Assembly (NCBI RefSeq): GCF_019279795.1
Contig: NC_056734.1
Coordinates: forward strand, 921,613-985,612
Direction of reading: 5' to 3'
DNA length: 64,000 bases
Source of the DNA: Protopterus annectens
Lineage: Eukaryota; Chordata; Ceratodontiformes; Protopteridae
Shown here: positions 23,114-34,224 of the stretch, piece by piece
How the letters are laid out: each line of letters begins with the position of its first letter
Position numbering within the stretch: the first letter of the stretch is position 1
Translations under genes and position numbers: made by a program
The notes under the pieces: model-generated
Told to the model about the DNA's origin: nothing
The model's input: the letters and a program-made list of their open reading frames with translations, nothing else
The model's database searches: none

Positions 23114-24169
23114 TTGCCAAATGTCAATGACATTTAGGCACATTTTCTTTGACTTAGCACATTCACCACCTACTTATTGTTAACAGAGAAATGCATAAGC
23201 TAATGTCATTTTCACTACATTTGCATTTAGTATCCTGCATAGAGACTGCATGTTCATCACTTTCTAGAAGCATGACTTGAATTGTACTATGCATTCTGAG
23301 TGATTTTCATTGGATTATGTTTTGTGTATTTTTCCCATGTTAGAAAGTGTTGTTTTCATTCTGTTTCCCTAATGTAAAGAATAGTATGACAGTCACTTCA
23401 CTTTAAAACTTTATATGGCATGACACTTGGGAATGTTTCACCAGATAATATACTCTGTGAATCTACAGCAGGTTCTCTCTCTTTTATGAAATGTTTATAT
23501 TTTCTGGCATTCTGAAATTTTAAGGGGATAGCAAGGTTTTTTAGTGGACTGTAGGGTACTGCTTGTGGCCGCATTTCTATGACAGCTTATAATTTTTAAA
23601 TTTTCAACTCAGTCTCAGGTGCAGTTCAGCTGAAGGCTGTAGACAAGTGTTGGAAATGTCATTTTTCTTCATGTCATGTTTGTTACTTGCAATGCATTGT
23701 GTGCCGGTGCTGTCTTTCAACTTAGTGACTAGGGGTATGTGGGAGTCTGCAATACTACAAAAAATGTTTACTTTATGTTGTGTGGACATTTCTGTTTCTT
23801 ATATATTGGTAGTAGTTATTTGATGTTATGGAACACAATGCTTGTGTGGGCAATGTTTTTGCAAGTATTCAGAGCACCGATTTTCACATTCACTGCAGGT
23901 GAGCAAGTTTCAGATCACATCCAGTTTTTCTTTTTTTTTTTTCCAATTACAAATTAGTACATTAATGGATGAATGCTGCACCACTAATTTCGTGAAGTGA
24001 CACACTTGTGTGACGGCCAAATAAAGCATTTTTCCTAGTTATTGCTTACTCATTGGTTATATGAATACAGTTCATAGGTAGGTATTATTTTTAACATTAG
24101 TTCATAAGTGATTCCTAGGCTGACAACCCTAAATGTGCTTTTTAAGCCTAACCATGCTTCCCAAACACG
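23114..24169. other. No recognised feature
   Basis: AT-rich sequence with short ORFs lacking motifs. Confidence 0.4.
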
Positions 24170-24545
24170 GGCACCTATTACGTGATCAAAGTTTTGAAAC
24201 TTCGAACACGACAATGTCAAACTTGTCTGTTCGAAGTTTCAAAACTTCGAACACGGAAAAAAAAAATAAAAGAATCAGCAGTAAACTAACTGTTGCAAAC
24301 AGGGGGGCAAGACCCCCTGCACCCCCCACTCCCCCTGCTCTTTAAATATACCAACTCTGAGTTGGCACTACAGTGCAGTAAAGGGAAATATTCCATTTCC
24401 GTACTATAGTGGAGTCTCTGAGTTGAGGCGTTAGTTTACTATTGCATCTTTTATTTATTTTTTTTTATGTGTTTGAACTTCAGCAAGTTCGACTATATGG
24501 TTTCGACCATATAGAGTTTGAACTTGTTGAAGTTCGATAACATAA
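24170..24545. mobile_element. Short hairpin-armed element, copy 2
   Basis: The left arm has a perfect 20-bp stem (24189-24208 with 24228-24247) containing TTCGAA, with a smaller gacaa/ttgtc stem inside. The right arm has 16-bp stems (24475-24490 with 24520-24535, one mismatch) around an inner 9-bp stem whose loop is TTCG. Between them is the conserved GC-rich core and 'tttaaatataccaactc' (24300-24360). 'agtaaactaac' near 24282 pairs with 'gttagtttact' near 24430, linking the two arms. Exact ends are not resolved. Confidence 0.65.
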
Positions 24546-25293
24546 TAGGAACCCCGCAAACACATCGTACAGATTATGATACCACTCATCTCATATTGCA
24601 TATAACTTGGATAAGTGGTTGAGCATTTACATGATTCTTTTTTCAAATAAGGACATAGATGACAGAGCAGGGATGAATTCATAATGCCCCATCCAGCTAT
24701 AAAAGTTGTGCTTTAATAAGTACAGGGAAGAACTCTGTATCACATGGAGGAAAAAGGTAGTATCTGAGACACATACCTGTCCCTCTAACATGCCATTTAT
24801 GTTGCAGATGAGGTCTAGTTCTCTAGACTGGCTGTTTCTGATGCTAGTTGTTTTCTGGATGTGCAGGTTATCTGTAAGGGCTGGATCAGAGGAATCCTTG
24901 GTAGGCCAGACATAGATCACTACTGAACAATCTGTAACAGACCGAGTACACAGATAAGGCTTTGATTTGTTCCAAGTGTGACATGTCTACACCATATATT
25001 CTTTTTGTGAGGAAACTCTGTGGACACACCAGTTGTTGTATATGCCTGGTCAGATACATTTCAAAGAGGGCGATTTACTCCCTGATCAGTCTGATGAAAG
25101 CAGAGAGCAACAGAACAATGAGATTTTTAGACCTAGATGTCATACCTTTGTACATGAGTTGTGTAACAAAGAATGATTGCCTTAATATAATAGACCAAAG
25201 GTAGTCAAAGGCCAAGTTACCCTATATGTGTTTCCAAGTCCTACAGTGTCATCTGTTAGGGGTCTTCTATCAATATATACATTTCCCATAGTG

Positions 25294-25349
25294 TCCATCC
25301 ATCCATCCATCCATCCATCCATCCATCCATCCATCCATCCATTCATCCA
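25294..25349. repeat. (CATC)n tetranucleotide repeat
   Basis: About 14 near-perfect units, one changed to 'cattcatcc' near the end. It forms the 3' tail of the SINE that follows (on the reverse strand, (GATG)n). Confidence 0.95.
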
Positions 25350-25680
25350 CAACTCCTTTTTCCCACTTTTGCACATGAGTTTGGGTGTCACTTCAACCGT
25401 GACAATCATCTAGAGCCAGGGTTCACACCACCTTGTGGCTACCCTGTCACAGTCATTCTTCCATACCAGGCACTCAAACCTATGGCCAATTTAGAGTGTC
25501 ACATCCACCTACTGCTATTTTTGAAATGTGGGAAGAAAATGGATCACCAGGAGGAAACCCACACAAACACAGGGAGGACTTGCAGACTCTGCACAGAAGA
25601 CATCCCAGCAGGGAACTGAACCAGGGGACTTATTGCTGTGAGGTGACAATATTATCTCCTGTGCCACTGAGCCACCTCTG
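25350..25680 (-). mobile_element. tRNA-headed SINE, diverged subtype
   Basis: The reverse strand has a tRNA-like head ('gtggctcagtggcacagg', 'ggttcagttccctg'). The body blocks shared with 5495-5841 follow ('gtttcctcctgg', 'aggacttgcagactctgcacag' on the plus strand). Its tail differs from that SINE, with a 'ccaatttagagtgtcac' block and (CATC)n. This head-plus-alternative-tail arrangement is common among fish SINEs. Confidence 0.8.
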
Positions 25681-26214
25681 ATAAATGCTCTTCTGCATTT
25701 TTTGACAGAGCTTTAGACTATGACTCACTCACCAGTTATTAGTCTTGTGAGGCCTTTTTGTATCTTTGGTGGATTCTGTAGCTGCAGCTAGTATGGAATC
25801 ATCTGCAAACATGGTCAGTCAGAGGCATTCAACATTAGTCTTTACCTCAGAGAAGCAGATGCCTTAATGAGTGCCCCAACAATGAGGTCTGGTTAACTCA
25901 ACTAGTAACGTGCCTTTTTGTGACGGTAGACTGCCATATAACATCAACTGTCAGCCAGGTGGCTTTTTGTAAGCTGGTCTACAATGCCCAAATGAGGCAC
26001 TGTGTCAATGCTTTGGCCAGGTCGAGGTAGGCAATATTCACTGTTTTATCCTTGTACATTGATTTAGAGACCTTCTTCATAATCACTCATTTTGACTAGT
26101 AATTTGCCTTAGAGTTGTATGTAAATGTCCAATCTAACTTTACTTTGCTGCAGTCTGCAATTTGATTTCCACATTCACAGCATCCATTTCCACACTGTTA
26201 ACCTCAGGCAGTAG

Positions 26215-26616
26215 CACTGGGGTGATCCAGAAATGGTTCCCTGTATGATACAGCAATGCATTAAATGGTCCCAAAGAAGAGTAAGCCACTTTTAATTTGA
26301 TGTTTGAAATATAGTGTATACTATGTGAGAATAACAATGAAAACCTAGTCCTAGTGTTGCTGACTCTGGGACTAAAATTTGTAGAATGTCATGTAATTCA
26401 GTAGAGTTTACTGTAACCATTTTATGGAAATGTTTGCACATTATAAGGTGAATCAACTAAGCCATAATAACAGCTGAAATACAGAGAAGCACTGTGTATA
26501 CTACCCATCAATTTTTGGTGTGGTCAGACATACAGTGAGACACAGACTCATGTTTGGAATGTGTTCTGAAATATTAATAAAATCTTACACTGACAGCATC
26601 CACACGCATAAGAAAG

Positions 26617-26685
<69 letters not shown>

Positions 26686-26972
26686 GACATTTGTCACCAA
26701 AAGGGGACAATTTTTATTGTCCAACTAATATGCGCCTTATAATGTGCAAACATGTCCCCAAAATGCTTACGCTAAATGCTACTGAATTACACGACATTCT
26801 ACAAATTTTAGTCTCAGAGTCAGCAACAATAGGACTAGGTTTTCATTGTTATTCCCACATAGTATTCATTATATTTCAAACATCAAATTAAAAGTGGGTT
26901 ACTCTTCTTTGGGACCATTTAATGCATTACTATATCATACAGGGAACCATTTCTGGATCATCCCAGTGCATT
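26215..26972. repeat. Foldback repeat with about 240-bp arms
   Basis: 26215-26455 is about 90% identical to the reverse complement of 26732-26972. Shared blocks are 'gatccagaaatggttccctg', 'gcattaaatggtcccaaaga', 'tttgatgtttgaaatat', 'aatgaaaacctagtccta' and 'tttgcacattataaggcg/gtg'. The spacer of about 275 bp holds an (AC)n tract. I see no coding sequence. It may be a foldback DNA element or an inverted duplication. Confidence 0.85.
26619..26682. repeat. (AC)n microsatellite
   Basis: A pure run of about 64 bp in the spacer of the foldback repeat. Confidence 0.97.
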
Positions 26973-27074
26973 GGGATGGTGTGTTTTCCTGACTTTTTGA
27001 TACTTGGTTTAGCCTATGGGCATTACAGTTTTTGTGGTAAAGAGGTGCATACTAGTTATTTCATGAGTGATACA

Positions 27075-27078
<4 letters not shown>

Positions 27079-27152
<74 letters not shown>

Positions 27153-27172
27153 TGTCTGTCTGTCTGTCTGTG
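27079..27172. repeat. (TG)n(TCTG)n compound microsatellite
   Basis: TG from 27079 to 27150, then about five TCTG units to 27172. Confidence 0.97.
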
Positions 27173-28504
27173 TTGTGGAACAGAGCTATAGGATCAGCTA
27201 CTTGATGCCCAGGTGTTTTCAATCTGATGTGAACAGTGTTTCTTTACTGCTACACCTGTGTGTGGTCACAACCTAATAGGATCTGTACAGGTTCAGAGTA
27301 GGCATTGCTGAATTTTTTCTTTGTTTGAAAAGAGGCTGTCTAAGCTCACTTATACTCTGGAACAGTGTTATTCAGTGAGCATTTGTACATCTGTTTGATT
27401 TACTGCTTTCAATGGAAATCTGAACATTGACTATAGTGCCTGAGCTACAGGTAAATATGCAAAGTGATAACAACTCTGATGAGCACTGTGGAATATGTGT
27501 ACTACTCCTAAAGGGGGAAAAACAGTTAATAAGAATTACAATAGACTGCACTTTAACTGCCACTTTGTCAAATGGGAATTATTTTTACATGACTGGTATA
27601 AAACATATTGGTGGGGGTGATAACTTTTACCTAGCCTGTGAAGGAAATGTATGGAATTTTAGATATCAGTAAATAGCAAGGTTTGTTGTGGCAGCGTGAA
27701 TTGGAAAGCACTATTGACATTGAGCTGGAAAAGTATGCATACTGTTCAGAACAGTGAAAGTAAGCACTGCGCTGTGTGAAGCAAGGAATATATTGTTACA
27801 TTAAGAAAAGCATAACATCAATTAATATGTGCACAAATATAATGACATCACTGGCCTGCCTAAGAGGTAACAAGGCAGAGGACTGCATGGCTATGCAAAG
27901 CAAATAAGATTATTCTTTGGTTAATTATCAGAGTATTAACCATTAGACATATCCAGATCTATGAGAAGCAAAAATGAATTGCAATTTGTGTATGTTTCAG
28001 GCATAGTTTCGGGAATACTTAAGTACATTACGGACTGATAAAAGCATTTTGTAACATGATTTGCTGTGAAAGTACTATTCAGATGACAGGAGTAAGGGGA
28101 GAGATGACAGAACACATTTTACTGGCACACTAGATAGACTGCAAAGTAATCTGATGTATATTGTCATGCAAAGTTGATATCAGCTGAACCTAGCAGGGCA
28201 GGAAGTGTGATACTCTTGCAAGCTGAGGGAGGCAATATGGAAGGAGTAACTGAAGGAGGAATCGAAGCAGATCAAAGTTGAATATCTAATAAAGTATGTT
28301 ATCTCAGAAATGAGTCAGTACATCTGGATGCTTTTTTCTCAGAATGTGTAACACATCAACAGGAAACACACTTGGAAGAGGCACTGCGTGACAATAAATG
28401 TTGGGGCCCCCACCCACAGCAAGTTATCTTGTAACGTCTGTCAAGCCAACAAAAGTTAGTACAGCAGTCTCGTATACTTGAGAAACCAGGTGGGTAATGA
28501 CTCT
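27173..28504. other. No recognised feature
   Basis: Short ORFs only (for example 27427-27672, 81 aa, no motif). Confidence 0.4.
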
Positions 28505-28900
28505 ATTTATTTGACAGTTGTTGACTGGGATAGTCTGACTTAGCTATAATGTTCTTTTTCAGTGGAGGCCCGGAGGGAAAAGCACTACAGTAAGATAATA
28601 TAAATTCATAATAAAGTAGATACTAAAAATGTATATACAATAAAGTAGACTAGCAAATATCCCATATAGTACAAGTAAGAGAAATCTACAAAGTGAACAA
28701 AATAGGAGGATAGAGACAAAAAAAAAAAAAAACAGAAAAGGAAGAACAAGAAAAAATAATTAAGTCTGGATTATCCTCTGTGTATAAATTTAGGGAAGAA
28801 ATTCAAGTAGAGTGATTACTGTGACTCTTATTTGTATCGCCTTTAAAATTCAAAGATCTCTCTGGTTATAGTAACAGTGTTTTGTCAAGTAACAGGCTTC
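28505..28900 (-). mobile_element. L2/CR1-like LINE 3' end fragment
   Basis: On the plus strand 'tttatttgacagttgttgac' is followed by 'agtctgac', 'ttcagtggaggcccggaggga' and 'aaaagc'. This is the same 3' untranslated block as at 8250 and 30730. It is a short 5'-truncated insertion with no coding part. Confidence 0.7.
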
Positions 28901-29031
28901 ATAATTCCATTAAATATTTTAACACTGACATACTGCCCCTTGCTTAGTTAAATCCTGCTGGTGGACATTCTACTAAAACTAACAACATAGCCTTCTTAGG
29001 TACCTGCAAATCCTATGGCTGGGGGGGGGGG

Positions 29032-29195
29032 GTAATCATCCTTGACTGTCTGGGACCCCACCCACAGAAGCTGCTGCTGCTTCTGCTGGTTGGGGAAAAA
29101 TAAGAAAAAAAGTATTCATTTCCTGATTACGTGCTTTAACCCGAACAGGACTGTGCTATGACCCTTTTAGGATAAAGCCGATAATGAACATGAGC
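29032..29195. repeat. Dispersed direct repeat, copy 1
   Basis: Starts 'aatcatccttgactgt' and shares 'gctggttggggaaaaat', 'attcattt.c.gatta' and 'ctttaacc' with 37249-37400 in the same orientation. The family is unknown. The two copies bracket the nested LINE block. Confidence 0.7.
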
Positions 29196-29938
29196 AAAGT
29201 AAGCACTAGAGAGATCAGCAGCCCAGAGTGACTGATCTCCATGCAAAGAGCTGATATTTCCAATCTATAAGGATGGTTTTCTTTTTCAGGAAGCTTTATA
29301 AATACTGGCAGAGTACCAGATATTATAACTCACAACTGTTTTTCTGAAGAATTCAGTGAGATGTCAAAAACAATAGCTGAATAAACTTTTTTTGAAAGAC
29401 AGAGAAAAATTAAAAGTAGAAGCAGAGAAGGTCTGTGAAATCAGGAACAATAATAGGCATGCATTGATGGTCAATGCAGTAAATAAAAGTGACTTCCCCC
29501 AGCTGCTGTATGATGATTGCTAAACAACAGTCACTGATCTGCTGTGGCAGTACCAGTGTTGCACAATGTATTGCTATTTGCTGAAATAAATACAAAACTA
29601 GTATCTAGATCTTTCTAGCCTCCCCTCTCTTCTCCTTGCAGCCGGTCAGTTCTGGTCAAGACTCCCTCTCCTGGGCTGTACTTACTTCACTTCACCCCCC
29701 TTACTTCTACCTTCTCCTCAAATTAAAAACACCTACACTACTACATACCAACTCCTTTAAACTATCTCTCTAACCGCTGTAACTCCCTAGTCTTGCTGCA
29801 ACTACTGTACCATCCTCTACCTCCTCAACTACCGTTTCACTTACCCTAAAAGCACTCCATCTGTAAGCTTAAACTCTCAATATCTATACAATTTTACAAA
29901 GCACTCACCTCTAGACTTCTACACCTCATTATCACACT

Positions 29939-30270
29939 ATGGTTTTTACTCTCTTCTCAACACCCCTTCTTCTACTTGCATACTATTTCTCCTCATACCA
30001 TACACAAATGAATCCACTACACCCTTCTCCAAGCTCAGTACCCCAGCCTCTCAGTCCCAATACTCATTCTCATTAGTGCTCTCTATCTTCTCTGCCACAA
30101 ATTCCTCCTTTTCCAAAATCAAAATCCCACCTACATGCCAGTCACCCCTAGAACTAAGCCAAGATACCACTCTTATCACCTCTCTCACCAAACCTCAACT
30201 TATCTTTCAAACACTTTGTTCCTTTCAGGTGACATTCTTCCTAACCCCTGACCCCCTCATAAATAACCTA
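29939..30270 (+). pseudogene. Host LINE N-terminal segment with 2A relic
   Basis: From an ATG at 29944 the frame starts with a hydrophobic run (MVFTLFSTPLLLLAYYF), then Pro/Ser-rich sequence. Frames then break. At 30228-30254 the codons read G-D-I-L-P-N-P-stop-P. The 2A-like glycine codon is TGA where GGA would fit. This matches the layout at 11495-11941. Confidence 0.6.
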
Positions 30271-30318
30271 ACTATACATCCTATTACTCCTCACCCCAAA
30301 GTACCTGCTAAGCATTTA

Positions 30319-30704
30319 ACAATACAGTCAACGAATATCAGTAGCATTCCCAACAAAGTTAGTGAATTTCACTCTTGGATGGAATAGCAATCCACAGATA
30401 CAATAACCCTCACTGAAACTTGGCTCAAATCTCACATCTCAAATAAAGAATTCCTTCCCCCTGGTTACAACATCCTACATCTTGACAGACCTAACAAAAA
30501 AGATGGAGGAGTTGCTATAATTTACTCTAACCACCTCACCTTGTCCTCCTGTCCAACCCCCCCCCCCCCCTATTTCACCCTGATGAACTCCTAACTGCCA
30601 ACTGCAAAATTAATGACCACAATACACTAACTATTGCTGCAATATATATACCTCTGGGTGACAATATCACCATTTTAGAACAAATCCTCTCCTGGCTCAC
30701 ACAT
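30319..30704 (+). pseudogene. Host LINE endonuclease, first half
   Basis: Encodes N-I-S-S-I-P-N-K-V near 30340, T-L-T-E-T-W-L-K (30409-30428), P-P-G-Y-N-I-L and D-G-G-V-A-I-I-Y. These are EEP nuclease hallmarks, including the catalytic Glu of T-E-T-W. A stop at 30385 and a frameshift around a C-run at 30559-30570 disable it. It ends at the insertion point. Confidence 0.8.
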
Positions 30705-31052
30705 TTATTTATTTTTATTTATTTATTTAACATTTGTTAACCGGGCTAGTCTGACTGGAGGCATCTCCATTTTCAGCAGAGGCCCGGGGAGAAAAGCTCC
30801 ACATGGTACAAACAGTTTATAACATAAAAATGATAAGAACAAAGTTTGATTGGATGAGCAAGTATAGTGTCACAAATAGGATTAAATCTTGGTTTAGTAA
30901 TACATATATATAGCAGTTTTGGACATATATGAAAGAAAAAAAAAACATGATAAGTAAGAATAGAGAAGGAAATAAAAAATATAAGAACCACATAATAGTG
31001 AGCAGGTAAAGAGTAGAGGAAGATAGAAGGAGAGAGATTGCTGTGGTCATGG

Positions 31053-34000
31053 TTAGTCAGGATTGAGACATGAGCACAACCAGTGTTTTTTTAGGTGTGT
31101 TTTAAGTTTTTGTTTAAAGAGAATAGGAGATGTGATGGAAGTGAGTTCAGTAGGAAGCTGATTCCAAGACTTACCAATGGTGTTGGAGAAAAGGGAGTCA
31201 CCGGCAGAGTTATTAGATTTACATATAGTTACTAGAAGTTTGTTAGAGGACCGAAGGGAATTGAGGTTTGTATAAGGGATAAAGAGATTAGAGAGGATAG
31301 GTGTATTGTTAGGTTGGTAGAATATCCTGTGGACAAAGGTAAGTTGAGAGAGTGATAGCATGTTGTGTAATTCAAGCCAGTGAAGTTGCTGTAGGTTCAG
31401 ACAGTGGTGAGTTCTATATTTATTTCTGGTAACAAATCTAGCAATGTTATTAAGAGTGTTAGCCAATTTAGAGAGATTGTTTTTCTTTAGGTTAGTGTAA
31501 ATAGGTGAAGCATAGAGGAGAGTAGAAATAAGATGAGAGTGGGCAAGTGTAGATTTAGCATTGTAAGTTAAGAATGTTTTAATTCTGTAGAGGGAGCCCA
31601 ATTTTCTATTGACAGTTTTAATGGTATTGTTAATATGAGTATCAAAAGTAAGGCTGTTGTCTATTGTAACACCTAGCAGCTTAGTGGTAGAATCAGGGGA
31701 TATAAGCGTACCGTTGCTAGATGAGATGGAGAATTCTAGTGGGGGGGACCTAGAAGTGGGCTTAAATAGGAGGAGTTTGTTTTTTTAGCATTCAAGAGTA
31801 AACAGCGTTTTAAGAACCATGCCTCAACTGTGTTGAAGACATTTTGAGTAAGGGTTTGTAACTCAGAGGTAGTTTTAGCGGAGCAGATAAGTGTGGAGTC
31901 ATCAGCATATTGAATGCATGTGGCTTGGGGTAAAGCCACTTGAAGGTCATTTATGAATAGAGAGAAAAGAAGAGGACCTAGAATAGAGCCCTGGGGAACA
32001 CCAAGTGTGATTGGTAGCAGAGATGAGAGTTTGTTACCCCAGAGGACAGCCTGCTTTCTATTGCTGAGGTATGAGGCAAACCAGTGTATAGCCTTGGGTT
32101 CAAGAGAGATAGATTCCAGGATTTGTAAGAGCAGGGGATGGTTGACCATATCAAAGGCTTTGGAAAGGTCTATAAAGAGTGCTGAAGATAGGTTGTTATT
32201 ATTGCGATTTTTATTGATAAAATCAGTGAAGGAAAGGAGGGCAGTGGTAGTACTGTGAAAAGGCCTAAAACCGTGTTGGCAGTTGGACAGAATATTATGT
32301 TTAGTTAGGTGACCCATTAGTTGATAGTGTATGCATTTTTCCATAATCTTTGCTACTGGTGATAAGAGAGCTATGGGCCTATAATTAGAGTACTCATTGG
32401 AGTTGCCACCTTTATGTAAGGGGATGATGTATGAGATCTTCCAGATATCAGGGATGGTTTCTTCGCTAATAGTTCTGTTTATAAGGATGGATACTGGGTA
32501 GGCTATTTTGGTTGCTGCTTTTTGAAGGTATTCGGCAGGAAGTTGGTTGGCAGAGGGGGTACATGGTTTAAGTTTTTGGATACATTTTTGGATAAAGGAG
32601 GTAGAGATAGGTTGTAGTTTAAAGGTGGGAAGATTAGCAGAAGTGAGATCAGGGATGGATGAATTATCAAAGGAAAGATGAGAGGCCAGAGAGTTAATGG
32701 TTTCAGTAAAGAAGGAGTTAAAGGTGTTGGCAGTTTCTAGGGTTGTATGTTTTTCTGACTCAGAGGGGGAGTGAGTAATGGTCTGTCCAGGGTGAAGAAG
32801 TTTATTTAAGGTTGCCCAAAATTGTTGTGGTTTATTAGTATTAATTTGTTGGAGATTACTATAGTAGTTTCTTTTGTCAGAGATTATGGCTTTTTTGGTA
32901 CAATTTCTTAATTGTCTAAAGATCAGTTGATCAGAAGGAGATTTGCTTGATCTCCATTTTGTCCAAGATTTGTTTCTGAGTAACATTTTTTGTCTTGTTT
33001 CTTTAGTTAGCCAGGGGGCAGGTTTAGTTTTAACTCTGATGGTTCGTTCTGGTGCATGATTGTCAAGGATTGTTAAGAATTTGGAATTGAAATATTCAAC
33101 AGCATCTGCAAGTGGGAGAGTTTTTAGAGTGTTCCAGTTGCAGGCATTTAGTTCAGATAAGAAGAGGAGAAGGCTAAAGTGTTTATTACATCGTGAGGTC
33201 TTAAAGGCTGGGGTGTTAGTGGTAATAGTCTTTTGTCTTATGATATAGGTTAGATAGTGGTCACTAATGTCATCTGGTAAGGTACCTGCAAGGTAAGATT
33301 GTTGTTGTCTGTTAATTAGAATCCAGTCTAGTATACTTTCTTTGTTGTTAGGTTTATTGATCCTAGTAGTGGTGTTAATTATTTGTGAGTAGCCATGCAG
33401 ATTAATATGGGTGGCGGGGTTATTTGAGTTAATTAAGGACCAATCGAGGTTTAGGTCTCCTAGTATGATAGTTTCTTGAGGGTAATTTGAAGACGTCCAA
33501 CTAAGGATGTTTTCAATTATAGTAGTGTTATTTCCGGGGGGGGGGTAGGTAGATACAGATTATAAAGATTGATTTATTTGGGTTAATTTGCAATTTAGCA
33601 AAAAGAAGTTCAGCCTTGGTATTCACTTGTGGTTCATAGGGAACTAACGATAAGTGTAGTTTAGTCTTAAATAGCAGTGCTACACCCCCACCCTTGTGGG
33701 TATTTCAGTCCTGTCTCACAATATTGTAACCTGGGGGAATGATTTCATTGTCCTTAGTACAGGGTTTTAGCCAGGTTTCTGTCAGACAGAGAATATCGAA
33801 GGAGTGAAGATCAAGAAGAGAATGGAGATGTGTGACTTTGTTGTTAACACTTTGTATGTTCAGGTGTCCTATAAGTAAAGCATTAGATTGAGAGGTAAGG
33901 GATGGAAGGGAGGGGCTAGAAATAGTAGGTCTAGCATCAAGAGAGGTAGTTCTGGGCCCAGGGTTGGGATGTATGTCACCATCTATAAGGTTAGAAGGGT

Positions 34001-34080
34001 TAGACTGGAAATGTGGTATGAAGGAGGAGTTAGCAAGGTATTTTATTCTTTTTGAAGTGAGGGTATTCAGTGAGGGTATC
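31053..34080 (-). pseudogene. Nearly intact LINE ORF2: 2A-like, endonuclease, RT
   Basis: Order on the reverse strand: D-G-D-I-H-P-N-P-G-P (33954-33983), endonuclease start N-I-Q-S-V-N-N-K, C-L-T-E-T-W-L-K and P-P-G-Y-N-I-V, then a TGA at 33705-33707. After it come G-G-G-V-A-L-L-F and I-Y-L-P-P. A ten-C run (33536-33545) shifts the frame, since nine would keep it. Open sequence then continues from L-G-D-L-N-L-D-W through I-S-D-H (endonuclease end) into the RT: L-F-I-D-L-S-K-A-F-D (A), G-V-P-Q-G-S-I-L-G-P (B) and Q-Y-A-D-D-S-T-L (C). A seven-A run (31780-31786) shifts the frame again. The last part (31053-31780) reads L-L-G-V-T-I-D to the C-terminal W-N-Q-L-P-T. About 1000 codons in all. The start codon is not preserved because the 5' end is chimeric. 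Confidence 0.9.
33954..33980 (-). other. 2A-like motif GDIHPNPGP
   Basis: Nine codons just upstream of the endonuclease, matching the 2A consensus except His for Glu. They lie about 33 codons inside the chimeric 5' junction. Confidence 0.65.
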
Positions 34081-34220
34081 CTTAAAGAACAGTTAATAAG
34101 AGTTGAAATAGGATAGGCTAATGAATTATCAGCTGTCTTTAGGAAGAATGGAGGTAAGTTAGCTGAAGATGAACGTGGTTTAAGTTTAAGAAGAAGGTAT
34201 TTTATATAACTTCTGGGTAC
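34081..34220 (-). repeat. 140-bp RT fragment at chimeric 5' end of nested LINE
   Basis: The reverse complement matches 35093-35232 of the host LINE at about 96% (six differences that I count). On the minus strand it reads as RT sequence (L-K-L-K-P-R-S-S-S-A-N, then A-Y-P-I-S-T-L-I-N), placed upstream of the endonuclease where RT does not belong. Its outer edge overlaps the target duplication by two bases. Best explained by the RT switching from its own RNA to a related LINE RNA. Confidence 0.88.
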
Positions 34221-34224
34221 ACAT

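Larger units (their letters stand above)
24560..26130 (-). mobile_element. CR1-type LINE relic, RT to C-terminus
   Basis: Reverse strand: motif A as A-Y-L-D-L-A-K-A near 26010-26040, motif C as M-F-A-D-D-S near 25800-25815, then a CR1-like thumb and C-terminal region (24627-25200). The latter includes a 97-aa open segment with D-P-A-L-T-D and S-R-E-L-D-L-I-C-N. Frameshifts are frequent. A SINE and a (CATC)n tract (25294-25680) interrupt it, so they are younger. It resembles the relic at 40690-41560. Confidence 0.7.
30705..34218 (-). mobile_element. Nested L2/CR1-like LINE, young, 6-bp TSD, chimeric 5' end
   Basis: Reverse strand. The A/T-rich 3' tail is at 30705-30732 and the conserved 3' block at 30740-30800. 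ORF2 spans 31053-34080, and at 34081-34220 there is 140 bp of RT sequence out of context, the chimeric 5' end. The repeat 'acacat' flanks the insert at 30699-30704 and 34219-34224. The host endonuclease reads through cleanly when the insert is removed. ORF2 is broken only by two homopolymer-length frameshifts and one TGA, so the insertion is recent relative to its host. Confidence 0.92.

Noticed and set aside
25294-25349. CRISPR-like regular repeats
   Set aside because: Units are 4 bp with no spacers. It is the tetranucleotide tail of a SINE in a eukaryotic genome.
31953-32258. 101-aa plus-strand ORF
   Set aside because: Antisense shadow of the nested LINE reverse transcriptase.
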